Shown: positions 9,248 through 19,102, counted from the first letter of the stretch. The stretch is 64,000 bases of DNA from Gordonia neofelifaecis NRRL B-59395 (GCF_000192435.1 NZ_AEUD01000010.1:62001-126000), one strand, 5' to 3'. The notes: generated by a model from the sequence alone, not told the origin. Program-made: numbers and translations.

Positions 9248-10018
9248 CTACTGCGCGATCAGCTTGTTGACGCCGCGGTTCAGCACGTTCGGAATGAACT
9301 TCGCGGCATTGCCGAGCACCGTGGTCTGGATGCCGACGGAGTAGCTCGTCCGGCTCAGGAGGCGATCGGCGATGGTCGGGTGGACCGACTCCCACACCTT
9401 GTCCGCCACCTGTTCCGGGGTGATCCGGACGCCGAGGGTCTTGGTCGACTTCGCGTCGTTGTCGGCGAGTGCAGTCTTCGCCCAGAGTGGCCAGATGCTC
9501 ACGACGCGGATGTCGTCGGGCGCCCACTCCAACTCCAGGGCCTCGGTGAGTCCCGCGACGTAGAACTTGGTCGCACTGTAGGTCGCGATGCCCGGCTGGC
9601 CGTAGATCGCCGATGCCGACGCGATGTTCACCAGATGAGATCCGGGCGTGGCCTTGAGGTAGGGGTGGGCGGCCTGCGCGCCCAGCGTGACGCCGAGGGC
9701 GTCGATGTCGATCTGGGCCTTGATCGCGTCGGCGGAGATCTCCGTCAGCGGTCCGGCGACGAGGATGCCCGCGTTGTTGTCGAGGACGTCGAGTCGGCCG
9801 TCGGTGTGCGCGGTGAAGTCGGCCAGCGCCTTCGACCACTGCTCGGGGTCGCGGACGTCGAGGGTTCCGGTGATGAATTCGGGGTTCTCGGTGGCGACGG
9901 TCGCCACCGCCTCGGCGCTGACGTCGTAGACGCCGACCGTCCAGCCTTCGGCCGCGAATTGCTTCGCCGTCGCCAGGCCGATGCCTGCTGCGCCGCCGGA
10001 AATGAAGATCGAAGGCAT
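9248..10018 (-). CDS. SDR family oxidoreductase
   Basis: The 256-residue short-chain dehydrogenase/reductase has the cofactor motif ISGGAAGIGLATAKQFA at residues 6-22, DVRD, the LDNNAGI motif, catalytic Ser in NIASASAIYG and the YSATK Tyr-Lys pair. A basic C terminus (NRGVNKLIAQ) may touch the membrane. The substrate is unknown. It converges on betA 12 nt away and is divergent from the AurF-like oxygenase gene across a 153-bp gap, so those two may share control. A GGGAGAG ribosome binding site precedes the ATG. Confidence 0.88.
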   Translation of the reverse strand: MPSIFISGGAAGIGLATAKQFAAEGWTVGVYDVSAEAVATVATENPEFITGTLDVRDPEQWSKALADFTAHTDGRLDVLDNNAGILVAGPLTEISADAIKAQIDIDALGVTLGAQAAHPYLKATPGSHLVNIASASAIYGQPGIATYSATKFYVAGLTEALELEWAPDDIRVVSIWPLWAKTALADNDAKSTKTLGVRITPEQVADKVWESVHPTIADRLLSRTSYSVGIQTTVLGNAAKFIPNVLNRGVNKLIAQ

Positions 10019-10171
10019 ATGCTCTCCCCGCTCTGGCCTGCGAGGATGACCTCGCAGCTGATGTTACTTCTCAGTAGGGACTCTAGTCCGTATACACCCT
10101 CCGAGGCGAGTGTTACCGTGACAATGATTGTTGTTACAAAAGGCAATGGAACGGTTTACCGGAGGTCTGTG

Positions 10172-11104
10172 ATGACTGCAGCGATCGAACGAGACGACGC
10201 CGAGGCGAACATCGTCAGCATGAAGGATGTGGGCACCGAGCAGGTCTCGGAACGCCTGCTCAGGTCCGCCGCGCGACTCTCGCGGAACGCGATGACCGAG
10301 ATCGACTGGTCGCTGCCGATGGATCCGGAGAAGTACGGTTGCAGCCCGGAGTGGTCGTCGCTCTACGGCACCGACTACTGGAACGAACTCACCGACGAGC
10401 AGCGGGTGAATCTGACCCGCCACGAGTTCGCGTCCATCATGTGCATCGGCATCTGGTTCGAGATGATCCTGAATGAGATGGTCCTGCGCGACCAGTACGT
10501 CGGTGACTATCACTCCTCGGAGTTCCAGTTCGCGCTCGTCGAGATCGCCGACGAGTGCAGGCACTCGCAGATGTTCGCGAAGGCGTCGGAGAAGATGGTC
10601 GGCACGTCGTACCACCCGCATCCGAAGGTTGCGAAGCTCGGGAAGGCGTTCAAGGTCCTCGCCGGCAGCGAGGTCGCGTACGCGGGCATCCTGGTCGCCG
10701 AGGAAGTGCTCGACGTCTTCCAGCGCGGCTGCATGCGCGACGAGCGCGTGCTGCCGTTCGTCCGCACCGTCAACGAGATCCACGTGCTCGAGGAATCGCG
10801 GCACATGAAGTTCGCACGCGAGCAGGTGCGTGAATCGGTCGCCGACATCGGCTGGTTCCGCAGGCAGTTCAGCGCCCTCTCGGTAGCCGCCGGCGCGTAC
10901 CTGATCGTCACCAGCCTGATTCAGCCGCAGGCCTACGCCGACGCGGGCCTCGACGTCCCTCGCGCGATGGCCGAACGTCGCGAGAACAGCCACTTCCATT
11001 CGATGATCCGCAGCAGCTGCGGACATCTCATGGAGTTCCTCGACGAGGTCGGGCTCCTGACCAAGCCCGCGATGCGCTACTACCGCAAAGCCCACATGTT
11101 GTAG
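10172..11104 (+). CDS. AurF-like diiron oxygenase
   Basis: The 310-residue protein matches the AurF family (p-aminobenzoate N-oxygenase type), non-haem diiron enzymes that oxygenate amines or related substrates. Metal-ligand motifs are visible: E128-x2-H131 in EIADECRHSQMF, a Glu in GILVAEEVLDVF, and H204...E208..H211 in EIHVLEESRHMKFA. The ATG at 10172 follows a GGAGGT ribosome binding site 5 nt upstream. The next gene downstream encodes a ferredoxin/FAD reductase, a plausible electron donor. The window holds a second such pair at 39062-41603. The natural substrate is unknown. Confidence 0.8.
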   Translation: MTAAIERDDAEANIVSMKDVGTEQVSERLLRSAARLSRNAMTEIDWSLPMDPEKYGCSPEWSSLYGTDYWNELTDEQRVNLTRHEFASIMCIGIWFEMILNEMVLRDQYVGDYHSSEFQFALVEIADECRHSQMFAKASEKMVGTSYHPHPKVAKLGKAFKVLAGSEVAYAGILVAEEVLDVFQRGCMRDERVLPFVRTVNEIHVLEESRHMKFAREQVRESVADIGWFRRQFSALSVAAGAYLIVTSLIQPQAYADAGLDVPRAMAERRENSHFHSMIRSSCGHLMEFLDEVGLLTKPAMRYYRKAHML

Positions 11105-11122
11105 GCCCGGGGTGATCGCCAG

Positions 11123-11280
11123 GTTGATCGAGGACGCGACCCCCGACGTTGATCGAGGAAGCACCCCCCGAGGTTGATCGAGTAAGCGACCGAGCGCAGC
11201 GAGGACGCGCATCGAGATCTCCCAGGTCAGCCACGGTCTCGATGCGCCTCGTCACTTCGTTCCTCGGCTTACTCGACCAG
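11123..11280. repeat. Intergenic repeat: 25-bp tandem motif plus long inverted repeat
   Basis: GTTGATCGAG recurs at 11123, 11148 and 11173, an exact 25-bp period. The third copy opens an imperfect inverted repeat. Its left arm is about 11173-11219 (GAGTAAGCGA...GCGCATCGAGA) and its right arm about 11235-11280 (TCTCGATGCGCC...GGCTTACTCGACC). The element lies between the oxygenase and reductase genes. It has the look of the dispersed palindromic elements of Gordonia-like genomes. No ORF is plausible in it. Confidence 0.7.
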
Positions 11281-11318
11281 CCTGGGGGAGACCCGCACCA
11301 TTCCAGAAAGGCACTCAG

Positions 11319-12899
11319 TTGTCCTTCGTCATCACTCAGTCCTGTTGCAGCGACGCCGGATGCGTCTCGGTGTGTCCGGTGAACTGCATTCACCCGACGC
11401 CGGAGGAGCGCGGATTCGGCACCTCCGACATCCTGCACATCGATCCGGAGGCCTGCATCGACTGCGGCGCGTGCGCGGATGCGTGCCCGGTCGACGCGAT
11501 CTTCCCGGCCGATCGGCTGTCCGCCCGCGACCAGATCTTCGTCGAGATCAACGCGGGGTACTACCGAGATCACCCCGACATCTCGTCCGGGTGGTCGGGG
11601 GTCGTGTACCCGGAGATCCCGCGCCTGCCCCACGACCTCCGCATCGCGATCGTCGGCACCGGACCCTCGGGCGGGTACACCCTCCGCACGGTGCTGAACC
11701 GGACGGATGCCTCGGTGACGGTGTTCGACAAGCTGCCCACCCCGGGTGGACTGGTCCGCGCGGGCGTCGCCCCCGACCATCCGAGCACCAAGGACGTCAT
11801 GAAGACCTTCGACATCCTGTACCGCGACCCGCGCGTCACGATGGCGACCAACGTCGAGATCGGCCCCGACGTCGACGCCGGTCAGATCACGCCTGGTGAG
11901 CTCGCGCAGCACTTCGACGCCGTCTTCTACGCGGTGGGCGCGGCAGACGCCCGGCGTCTCGACATCCCCGGCGAGGACCTGCCCGGCAGCACTTCGGCCA
12001 CGGACCTGGTCGCCTGGTACAACGCCGTGCCGGGTGCGCAGGGTCCGACCATTCCGGTCGACGGCAGCGGTCGTGCGGTGATCGTCGGCACCGGCAATGT
12101 GGCGCTCGACGTCGCGCGGATCCTCGTCTCACCGCCGGAGTCGCTGGCGACCACCGACATCGCCGACCGGGCGCTGACCCTGCTGCGCAGGCAGGACATC
12201 CACGAAGTGGTGCTCCTCGGCAGGCGTGGACAGGACGCGGCCGCCTACACGGCGGCGGAGTACCGCGCCCTGTCGGTGATCCCGGGAGTCGAGGTCGTGG
12301 TGCACGACCGCGCGACCGCCGCCGCATCAGATCTGACGGCCCCCGCAGCGCCCGGTCGGCGGCGGATCGTGTTCCTGTTCGACACCGTCGTCGACGCCGT
12401 GATCGGCGACGACGCGCTGCGGTCCGTCGCGGTGACGACGGACGGCCGGTCGCACCGCATCGTCGCGGACCTGCTGGTGCGCTCGATCGGCTACCGATCG
12501 GCTCCGATCGGCGGACTCCCGTTCGACGATGCCGCCGGCCGGTTTCCGGTGCGCGACGGGCGGATCGTGGACGCGGCGGGCGAGCCGGTCGTCGGTGCTT
12601 ACGCCGTCGGCTGGGCGGCGCGCGGATCCACCGGCGGCATCGGAGCCAACAAGTTGAACGCCGTCCAGACGGTGGAGACCTTCATCGGCGACGCGGAGGC
12701 AGGCCTGACTCGGGCGACCGGGACCGCGGCGGCGTTCACCGAACTGCTGCGGCGCAGGCAGCGCCGGTCGCTCGGGTACCGCGGGATCGCGGCGATCGAC
12801 CGTCGCGAGCGCGAACTCGGAGCACGTCAAGGACGTCCGCGGGTCAAGTTCACCGAGGTGGGCGAGATGCTCGCGGCGGCGGGCCGGAGGCGTCGCTGA
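11319..12899 (+). CDS. fprB: Ferredoxin/FAD-dependent ferredoxin-NADP reductase fusion
   Basis: The 526-residue protein joins an N-terminal two-cluster ferredoxin to an adrenodoxin-reductase-like NADPH/FAD domain, the FprB architecture. Cluster ligands lie in [16 protein letters not shown] (about residues 7-22) and [12 protein letters not shown] (about 46-57). The FAD motif is [15 protein letters not shown] near residue 108 and the NADPH motif is [16 protein letters not shown] near 255. A TTG start at 11319 follows AGAAAGG 8 nt upstream. Its place just after the AurF-like gene suggests it feeds electrons to that oxygenase, although a 214-bp repeat separates the two. Confidence 0.85.
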   Translation: MSFVITQSCCSDAGCVSVCPVNCIHPTPEERGFGTSDILHIDPEACIDCGACADACPVDAIFPADRLSARDQIFVEINAGYYRDHPDISSGWSGVVYPEIPRLPHDLRIAIVGTGPSGGYTLRTVLNRTDASVTVFDKLPTPGGLVRAGVAPDHPSTKDVMKTFDILYRDPRVTMATNVEIGPDVDAGQITPGELAQHFDAVFYAVGAADARRLDIPGEDLPGSTSATDLVAWYNAVPGAQGPTIPVDGSGRAVIVGTGNVALDVARILVSPPESLATTDIADRALTLLRRQDIHEVVLLGRRGQDAAAYTAAEYRALSVIPGVEVVVHDRATAAASDLTAPAAPGRRRIVFLFDTVVDAVIGDDALRSVAVTTDGRSHRIVADLLVRSIGYRSAPIGGLPFDDAAGRFPVRDGRIVDAAGEPVVGAYAVGWAARGSTGGIGANKLNAVQTVETFIGDAEAGLTRATGTAAAFTELLRRRQRRSLGYRGIAAIDRRERELGARQGRPRVKFTEVGEMLAAAGRRRR

Positions 12900-12954
12900 G
12901 CTCGGCGGATTTGCGCCGAACGGCGTGTTCGCTCAGTCGAATCTCAGTTGTGGA

Positions 12955-12960
12955 TATAAG
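12955..12960 (+). promoter_or_regulatory. -10 element (TATAAG) for mprA
   Basis: TATAAG ends 9 nt before the mprA ATG, so any 5' leader would be only a few nucleotides long. No Shine-Dalgarno sequence lies between, consistent with a leaderless or near-leaderless message. Confidence 0.4.
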
Positions 12961-12969
12961 ACTGTAACC

Positions 12970-13653
12970 ATGCGCATCCTGGTGGTGGACGACGATCGTG
13001 CGGTCCGCGAATCGCTCCGACGGTCGCTCAGCTTCAACGGATACACGGTGGAGACGGCGGGCGACGGACTCGAAGCTCTCGAGAAGGTGATCGCGGAGCG
13101 GCCCGATCTGATGGTCCTCGACGTGATGATGCCGAGACTCGACGGGCTCGAGGTGTGCCGTCGACTCCGTTCGGCGGGCGACGATCTGCCGATCCTCGTG
13201 CTCACCGCCCGCGACTCGGTGTCCGAGCGCGTCAGCGGCCTCGACGCCGGTGCCGACGACTACCTGCCCAAGCCGTTCGCGCTGGAGGAACTGCTGGCAC
13301 GACTGCGGTCACTGCTGCGGCGTACCACCCGCGACGAGGAGGAGTCCGAAGCCGTCTCTTTCGCCGACCTCACGCTCGACCCGGTGACGCGCGAGGTGAC
13401 CCGCGGGGAGCGGCAGATCAGCCTGACCCGCACCGAGTTCGCGTTGCTCGAGATGCTGATGAGCAACCCGAAGCGCGTGCTGACCCGCAGCCGCATCCTG
13501 GAAGAGGTGTGGGGATACGACTTCCCGACCTCCGGCAACGCGCTCGAGGTCTACATCGGCTACCTGCGGCGCAAGACCGAAGCCGACGGCGAGCCTCGCC
13601 TGATCCACACCGTCCGCGGCGTCGGATACGTGCTGCGCGAGGGCACTCCGTAG
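12970..13653 (+). CDS. mprA: Response regulator MprA
   Basis: This 227-residue OmpR-type response regulator has a receiver domain with acidic pocket VVDDDR at 5-10, phosphorylation site D51 in [13 protein letters not shown]79 and K101 in YLPKPF. A winged-helix DNA-binding domain follows (about 130-225), with [33 protein letters not shown]. Gene order (mprA, mprB, pepD, moaB2) is the same as Rv0981-Rv0984 in M. tuberculosis, which makes this MprA, the regulator of envelope stress and of sigE/sigB in that species. MprB starts 3 nt after its stop. Confidence 0.93.
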   Translation: MRILVVDDDRAVRESLRRSLSFNGYTVETAGDGLEALEKVIAERPDLMVLDVMMPRLDGLEVCRRLRSAGDDLPILVLTARDSVSERVSGLDAGADDYLPKPFALEELLARLRSLLRRTTRDEEESEAVSFADLTLDPVTREVTRGERQISLTRTEFALLEMLMSNPKRVLTRSRILEEVWGYDFPTSGNALEVYIGYLRRKTEADGEPRLIHTVRGVGYVLREGTP

Positions 13654-13656
13654 CCG

Positions 13657-15075
13657 ATGCGTGGTCCATTCCGGCTGACGCGCGCGGTCTCCCTGCGCCG
13701 CCGCGTCGCGCTTCTGGCCGCCGCGGTGGTGCTCCTGTCGGCGGTTCTGATGGCGGGCGCGGCGTACTTCGTGGTCTCCCGGTCGATGTACAACGACGTG
13801 GACACCCAATTGGTCGCCCGCGCCGACGGGCTCACCGCCCTGGCCAAGCTCGGCCGGCTGAGCAACGGTCCCGAGGCGCTGGTCGCGGGCACGGTGTTCT
13901 CGACCTCCATCTCCATCGCGCTGGTCGAGAAGGACGGGCACGCGATCATGGTCGGCGACGTGCCCTTCGGCGACCCGGAGAAGGATGTCGCGAAATCGAC
14001 GAACCCGCCGGGAAAGCTGAATCAGAGCCTGCGCACCACCGGGAACCATCGGGTGCTCGCGCGCAAGCTGTCCGACGGCAGCACGCTGATCCTCGCGCAG
14101 TCGCTGGACCGGACCGACGCCGTCCTCGGCCGGCTGGCGTCGGTGCTCTTCATCGTCGGCGGCGCGGGCGTCGCGTTCGCGGCGATCGCGGGCACGGCGG
14201 TCGCGCGGACGGGCCTGCGGCCGGTCACCAGACTCACCGCCGCGGCCGAGCGCGTCGCCCGGACTCAGGACCTGACGCCGATCCCGGTCACCGGTAAGGA
14301 TGAGCTCGCACGACTCACCGAGAGCTTCAACACCATGCTCGGCGCGCTCGCCGAGTCGCGCGACAAGCAGGCGCGACTGGTGGCCGACGCCGGTCACGAA
14401 CTCAAGACGCCGCTGACCTCGCTCCGCACCAACTTGGAACTGCTGATCGCGTCGTCCGCGCCGGGCGCACCGCCGGTGCCCGCCGCCGACATGGTGGAAC
14501 TGCGCTCGGACGTGATGGCCCAGATCGAGGAGCTCTCGACTCTGGTCGGCGACCTCGTGGACCTGGCCCGCGACGACGCCCTCGAGGCCGTCCACCAGGA
14601 GGTGGATCTCGAGGAGGTGATCGATGCGGCGCTCGAACGCGTGCGACGGCGCCGCGCGGACATCGACTTCGACGTCGAGACCACGCCGTGGTTCGTGTTC
14701 GGTGAGCAGCACGGGCTCGCCCGCGCGGTGCTGAACGTCCTCGACAACGCCGCCAAGTGGAGCCCGCCCGGCCGCGCCGTGCACATCCGGCTGCAACAGG
14801 TGGGGCCGGCGAGCGCGGAGCTCACCGTCGCCGACGCGGGGCCGGGGATCGCACCGGAGGACCGCGAGATGGTCTTCGAACGCTTCTACCGAGCGGACTC
14901 CACGCGGTCGATGCCGGGTTCGGGTCTCGGACTCGCGATCGTGCGGCAGGTGGTCACGCGGGTCGGCGGTTCGGTGGTCGCGGAGGGATCGGACGAGGGC
15001 GGTGCCCTGATTCGCATGCGAATCCCCGGACTGCCGCACCATACTGAGCCCGATCCGATCGTCGTCCGGCGCTGA
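13657..15075 (+). CDS. mprB: Sensor histidine kinase MprB
   Basis: The 472-residue membrane kinase has transmembrane helix 1 at about 17-40, an extracytoplasmic sensor loop at about 41-160 and helix 2 at about 162-183. A HAMP linker follows, then a HisKA domain with H247 in ADAGHELKTPLTSLRTN, and an HATPase domain with LNVLDNAAKWSPPG, DAGPGI and GSGLGLAIVR. It senses envelope stress and phosphorylates MprA. The loop of about 120 residues is the part expected to sense unfolded surface protein. It forms an operon with mprA (3-nt gap). Confidence 0.93.
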   Translation: MRGPFRLTRAVSLRRRVALLAAAVVLLSAVLMAGAAYFVVSRSMYNDVDTQLVARADGLTALAKLGRLSNGPEALVAGTVFSTSISIALVEKDGHAIMVGDVPFGDPEKDVAKSTNPPGKLNQSLRTTGNHRVLARKLSDGSTLILAQSLDRTDAVLGRLASVLFIVGGAGVAFAAIAGTAVARTGLRPVTRLTAAAERVARTQDLTPIPVTGKDELARLTESFNTMLGALAESRDKQARLVADAGHELKTPLTSLRTNLELLIASSAPGAPPVPAADMVELRSDVMAQIEELSTLVGDLVDLARDDALEAVHQEVDLEEVIDAALERVRRRRADIDFDVETTPWFVFGEQHGLARAVLNVLDNAAKWSPPGRAVHIRLQQVGPASAELTVADAGPGIAPEDREMVFERFYRADSTRSMPGSGLGLAIVRQVVTRVGGSVVAEGSDEGGALIRMRIPGLPHHTEPDPIVVRR

Positions 15076-15153
15076 CGATCACTCACAGGTACTTGGCAGG
15101 AACCTCGCAGCGATCAGGCAACGGGGTCTGAACAGCTTCACAGAATGGTGCAA

Positions 15154-15159
15154 TACGCT
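15154..15159 (+). promoter_or_regulatory. -10 element (TACGCT) for pepD
   Basis: TACGCT is followed by 7 nt and the ATG at 15167, a leaderless arrangement. It gives pepD its own promoter within the 91-bp gap after mprB, as expected for a target of MprA or a stress sigma factor. Confidence 0.4.
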
Positions 15160-15166
15160 GAATCGC

Positions 15167-16615
<1,449 letters not shown>

Positions 16616-16702
16616 CCGGACCGGTGACCGCGCTCGAGCGGACGCCGGTGACAGGACCACAGAAGTGCGCCGCGACGGCGGCGTGTCGAGGAAGGTTGGA
16701 TC

Positions 16703-17224
16703 ATGATTGACGCCGCAGAAGCCGAAGCCGACGCCGCAGTCCAGGGCATCGTGACGCCGCGGGCACTGGTTGTCGTAATCGACGACCGCGCCGTCGGCGG
16801 GGAGGATCACGATCTGCTCGGTCCGCTGGTGACCGAGCTTCTCGAGGAGGCCGACTTCCACGTCGACGCGACCACCACGGTCTCGGGCGACGAAGTGGAG
16901 ATCCGGAACGCGATCAACACCGCGGTGATCGGCGGTGTGGACCTGGTGGTCTCCGTCGGCGGTGTAGGCGTCGGCCCGCGCGACGTGACACCGGAGGCGG
17001 CCGAGCCGCTGCTGGACCGTCGTCTCGCGGGCATCGAGGAGGCCATCCGCAGCTCGGGTCTGTCCGCGGGGGCCACCGACGCGGGACTCTCGCGCGGACT
17101 CGCGGGCATCTCGGGCCAGACGGTGGTGGTGAACCTCGCCGATTCCCGCGCCGCGGTACGCGACGGCATGGCCACCCTGATCCCGATGGCGCATCACATC
17201 ATCGCGGCGATCAGTGAATTCTGA
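16703..17224 (+). CDS. moaB2: MoaB/MogA family molybdopterin protein
   Basis: The 173-residue protein has the MoCF-binding fold used for molybdopterin adenylylation: ALVVVIDDRAVGGEDHD, LVVSVGGVGVGPRDVTPEA (the usual motif is GGTG; here the Thr is Val), and SRGLAGISGQTVVVNLADS. It acts in molybdenum-cofactor assembly in the cytoplasm, or is a relative that no longer does. The orthologue in M. tuberculosis is MoaB2 (Rv0984), also directly after pepD. The last 11 nt overlap the next small gene. Confidence 0.87.
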   Translation: MIDAAEAEADAAVQGIVTPRALVVVIDDRAVGGEDHDLLGPLVTELLEEADFHVDATTTVSGDEVEIRNAINTAVIGGVDLVVSVGGVGVGPRDVTPEAAEPLLDRRLAGIEEAIRSSGLSAGATDAGLSRGLAGISGQTVVVNLADSRAAVRDGMATLIPMAHHIIAAISEF

Positions 17225-17405
17225 TCGACCCGACTCGGAGCGACCGGAGTCTGGGCGATCCGAGGAGAGCTGGCGCCGAAAGCGCAGGCTCGACGCCGTT
17301 TTCGGTGACGATCTCCCGGAGATCGTCACCGATCCCGGCGAGTCCTCGCATGCCGGTCGCGGGCGTGACTGGTACGAGCAGAACCGCCCCCCGCACCACG
17401 GCTAG
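17214..17405 (+). CDS. Conserved small hydrophilic protein downstream of moaB2
   Basis: This 63-residue protein begins at a GTG inside the end of moaB2 (11-nt overlap). It has a Ser/Arg/Pro/Asp-rich N terminus, the segment RRLDAVFGDDLPEIVTD, and the ending DWYEQNRPPHHG. A short protein with the same pattern (a LDAVFGDxLPE-type core and a W-x5-PPHHG-like end) occurs after moaB2 in other Mycobacteriales as I remember it, so I regard it as real. No function is known. It is highly charged, has no signal peptide and is probably co-translated with MoaB2. Confidence 0.65.
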   Translation: MNSDRPDSERPESGRSEESWRRKRRLDAVFGDDLPEIVTDPGESSHAGRGRDWYEQNRPPHHG

Positions 17406-17606
17406 ACAACTGTCCGAACCATAACTCGCAGGTCATCGCCACCCGAACTCGTCGGTAAGTGACCCTTCTCACGGACAACCGGACAATTCACTTTCTCGCC
17501 GAGCGTCCTTCATACGACTGGGTTAATCTAAGCCGCGGCTGAGAAAATATAATCCGCCGCACAGTCTTAACCGGCCGTGATGCCGGTCACGTGAAGGGTG
17601 ATCCGT
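17406..17606 (+). promoter_or_regulatory. Porin promoter region
   Basis: This 200-bp AT-richer gap precedes the porin genes. A consensus TATAAT sits at 17548-17553, followed by about 45 nt of leader and an AAGGGTGATCC ribosome binding site. A TTAATC at 17523-17528 may act as a weak -35. Nothing else coding is seen. Confidence 0.55.
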
Positions 17607-18230
17607 GTGAAGTTCAGTGGAGTCGGCAAGCGCCGCCTTGCAGCCGCGGCTGCAGTGGCGCTGACCGCCGTTACCGGAGCAGTTGTTGGAGCAGGCGCCG
17701 CAGACGCGTTGCCGAATGGACACACCAAGGCCGTCGGCGTCGACGGTCAGGTCGTGAACATCTCGCGCACCGGCGAGAGCAGCCGCACCATGCCGTCGCT
17801 CGCCGCCAACGGCGCGGGCCGCGCCGCTGCCGTCTCCGGCACCTACAGCACCTCGCTGAGCAAGGGCACCGGCATCATGACCGTCGGCTACCTGGTCGGC
17901 TGCCAGGTCAACCTGACCGGATTCACCGGCTCGCTCGGTGCGTCGATCGACCTCACCGGCGCGAGCCTGAGCGGTGGCCTCACGGTGCCGCTGGCTCCGG
18001 GCCAGGTCGTCTTCGCCAAGACCGACAAGATCAACCTCAAGAAGGGGAAGGGCACTGTCATGGTCGACAGCTTCTCCCTCGACGTGCAGCAGTGCGGCGG
18101 CTACGCATCCGCGCGCTCGGTGGTCCAGGTCGTCGCGGCTGACGGCTACGACGCCCAGGAGAAGTCCCTGTCCGGCAAGAGTGGCTACGTGCAGGCCAAC
18201 CTGTACGGCGCCCCGTTCAGCCTCGGCTGA
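17607..18230 (+). CDS. MspA family porin
   Basis: The 207-residue precursor has a signal peptide (basic RRL, hydrophobic AAAAAVALTAVTGAVVG, Ala-rich cleavage near ADALP). The mature part is typical of MspA porins: alternating beta strands, GYLVGCQVNL, a QQCGGYASARSVVQV block, and the ending YVQANLYGAPFSLG. MspA proteins form octameric channels for small hydrophilic solutes in the mycolic-acid outer membrane. GTG 17607 is preferred over GTG 17598 because the AAGGG box is 8 nt upstream. A second porin follows after 30 nt. Confidence 0.87.
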   Translation: MKFSGVGKRRLAAAAAVALTAVTGAVVGAGAADALPNGHTKAVGVDGQVVNISRTGESSRTMPSLAANGAGRAAAVSGTYSTSLSKGTGIMTVGYLVGCQVNLTGFTGSLGASIDLTGASLSGGLTVPLAPGQVVFAKTDKINLKKGKGTVMVDSFSLDVQQCGGYASARSVVQVVAADGYDAQEKSLSGKSGYVQANLYGAPFSLG

Positions 18231-18260
18231 CCCCAGTCCACGTCTTAGCGAGGTAGAACA

Positions 18261-18917
18261 ATGAACAAGCGTGTAGTCCGCGGTCTCACCGCGTCCGCAG
18301 CCATCGCCGGCGCCGTCGTCGTCGGCGCCACCGTCGCCGCACCGGCCAACGCCGTGTCGCTGCCCGGTGCATCGAAGACCAAGACGCTGCCCGAGGGCAC
18401 CGTCACCATCAAGCTCTACGACGAGTCGGCCACGGTCAGCAAGGCCGTCACCAGCACCCCGCTCTCGCGCGAGGTCATGGTGTCCGGCAAGGTTCGAGTG
18501 ACCACCACCGGCGGTGTCAAGGGCGGCAGCGTGACGGCCGGTTACATCGTCGGCTGCCAGGTCAACTTCGGTGCCGACATGGGTGCCAAGGGCGGCATCA
18601 CTCAGAGCTTCACGCCGAAGGCCGGAACCACGACCCTGCCCGACGCTGCACCGAGTGTCGGCGGCAACGGCGGCATCAAGCTCGCCCCGGGTCAGGCCAA
18701 GTACGCGCCGATCGTCCGTTCGGTCGTCGACGACACCGAGACCAACTCCTTCACCTTCAAGAACGCCCAGGGCGGCGTCGCGTACAGCCAGGAGCGCTTC
18801 GGCGTCGACGGCTGCGCGGGCTACGCCCAGGCGCGCGCCAAGGTGACCGTCCGCGTCGCGACCGACACCTACGTCGGCAACGTGACCCTGTACGGTCAGC
18901 CGTTCAGCATCGGCTGA
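18261..18917 (+). CDS. MspA family porin (second copy)
   Basis: This 218-residue precursor has a signal peptide (RGLTASAAIAGAVVVGATVAAPANA, cleaved near residue 30). Its mature porin shares GYIVGCQVNF, the Cys-containing GCAGYAQARAKVTV block and the C-terminal VTLYGQPFSIG with its neighbour. The two differ widely elsewhere, so the duplication is old and they may combine into mixed channels or differ in selectivity. It lies 30 nt downstream of the first porin and is followed directly by a strong terminator, so the pair forms a bicistronic unit. Confidence 0.88.
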   Translation: MNKRVVRGLTASAAIAGAVVVGATVAAPANAVSLPGASKTKTLPEGTVTIKLYDESATVSKAVTSTPLSREVMVSGKVRVTTTGGVKGGSVTAGYIVGCQVNFGADMGAKGGITQSFTPKAGTTTLPDAAPSVGGNGGIKLAPGQAKYAPIVRSVVDDTETNSFTFKNAQGGVAYSQERFGVDGCAGYAQARAKVTVRVATDTYVGNVTLYGQPFSIG

Positions 18918-18926
18918 CACTGAGCA

Positions 18927-18969
18927 ACGAGAAGGGCCGCGACCTCCAGGAGGTCGCGGCCCTTCTCGT
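18927..18969 (+). terminator. Hairpin terminator after the porin pair
   Basis: ACGAGAAGGGCCGCGACCTCC pairs with its complement ending at 18969, giving a stem of about 20 bp around a tiny AG loop. It starts 10 nt after the porin stop. Confidence 0.85.
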
Positions 18970-19000
18970 GTGTCTGCCTCACGCCGGCGGAAAGTGCAGT

Positions 19001-19065
19001 ATCCGCGTAACTCGCCGTCAGAAGCTGGATTCAGAACCCAGCTTCTGACGGTGAGCTACGCGGAT
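19001..19065. repeat. Long imperfect intergenic palindrome
   Basis: Arms of 28 nt (19001-19028 and 19038-19065) begin ATCCGCGTA and meet around a 9-nt loop. They match at 26 of 28 positions. It sits between the porin terminator and the convergent heme oxygenase gene and may be that gene's terminator or a mobile palindrome. Confidence 0.7.
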
Positions 19066-19102
19066 GGGCCGGTGAGCGGATCGGTGCGGAGGGTCGAGTC
19101 GC

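Noticed and set aside
9231-9263. GCTGATC/GATCAGC pair between betA and the SDR as a terminator
   Set aside because: Arms of only 7 bp with a 19-nt loop overlapping both stop codons are too weak to call.
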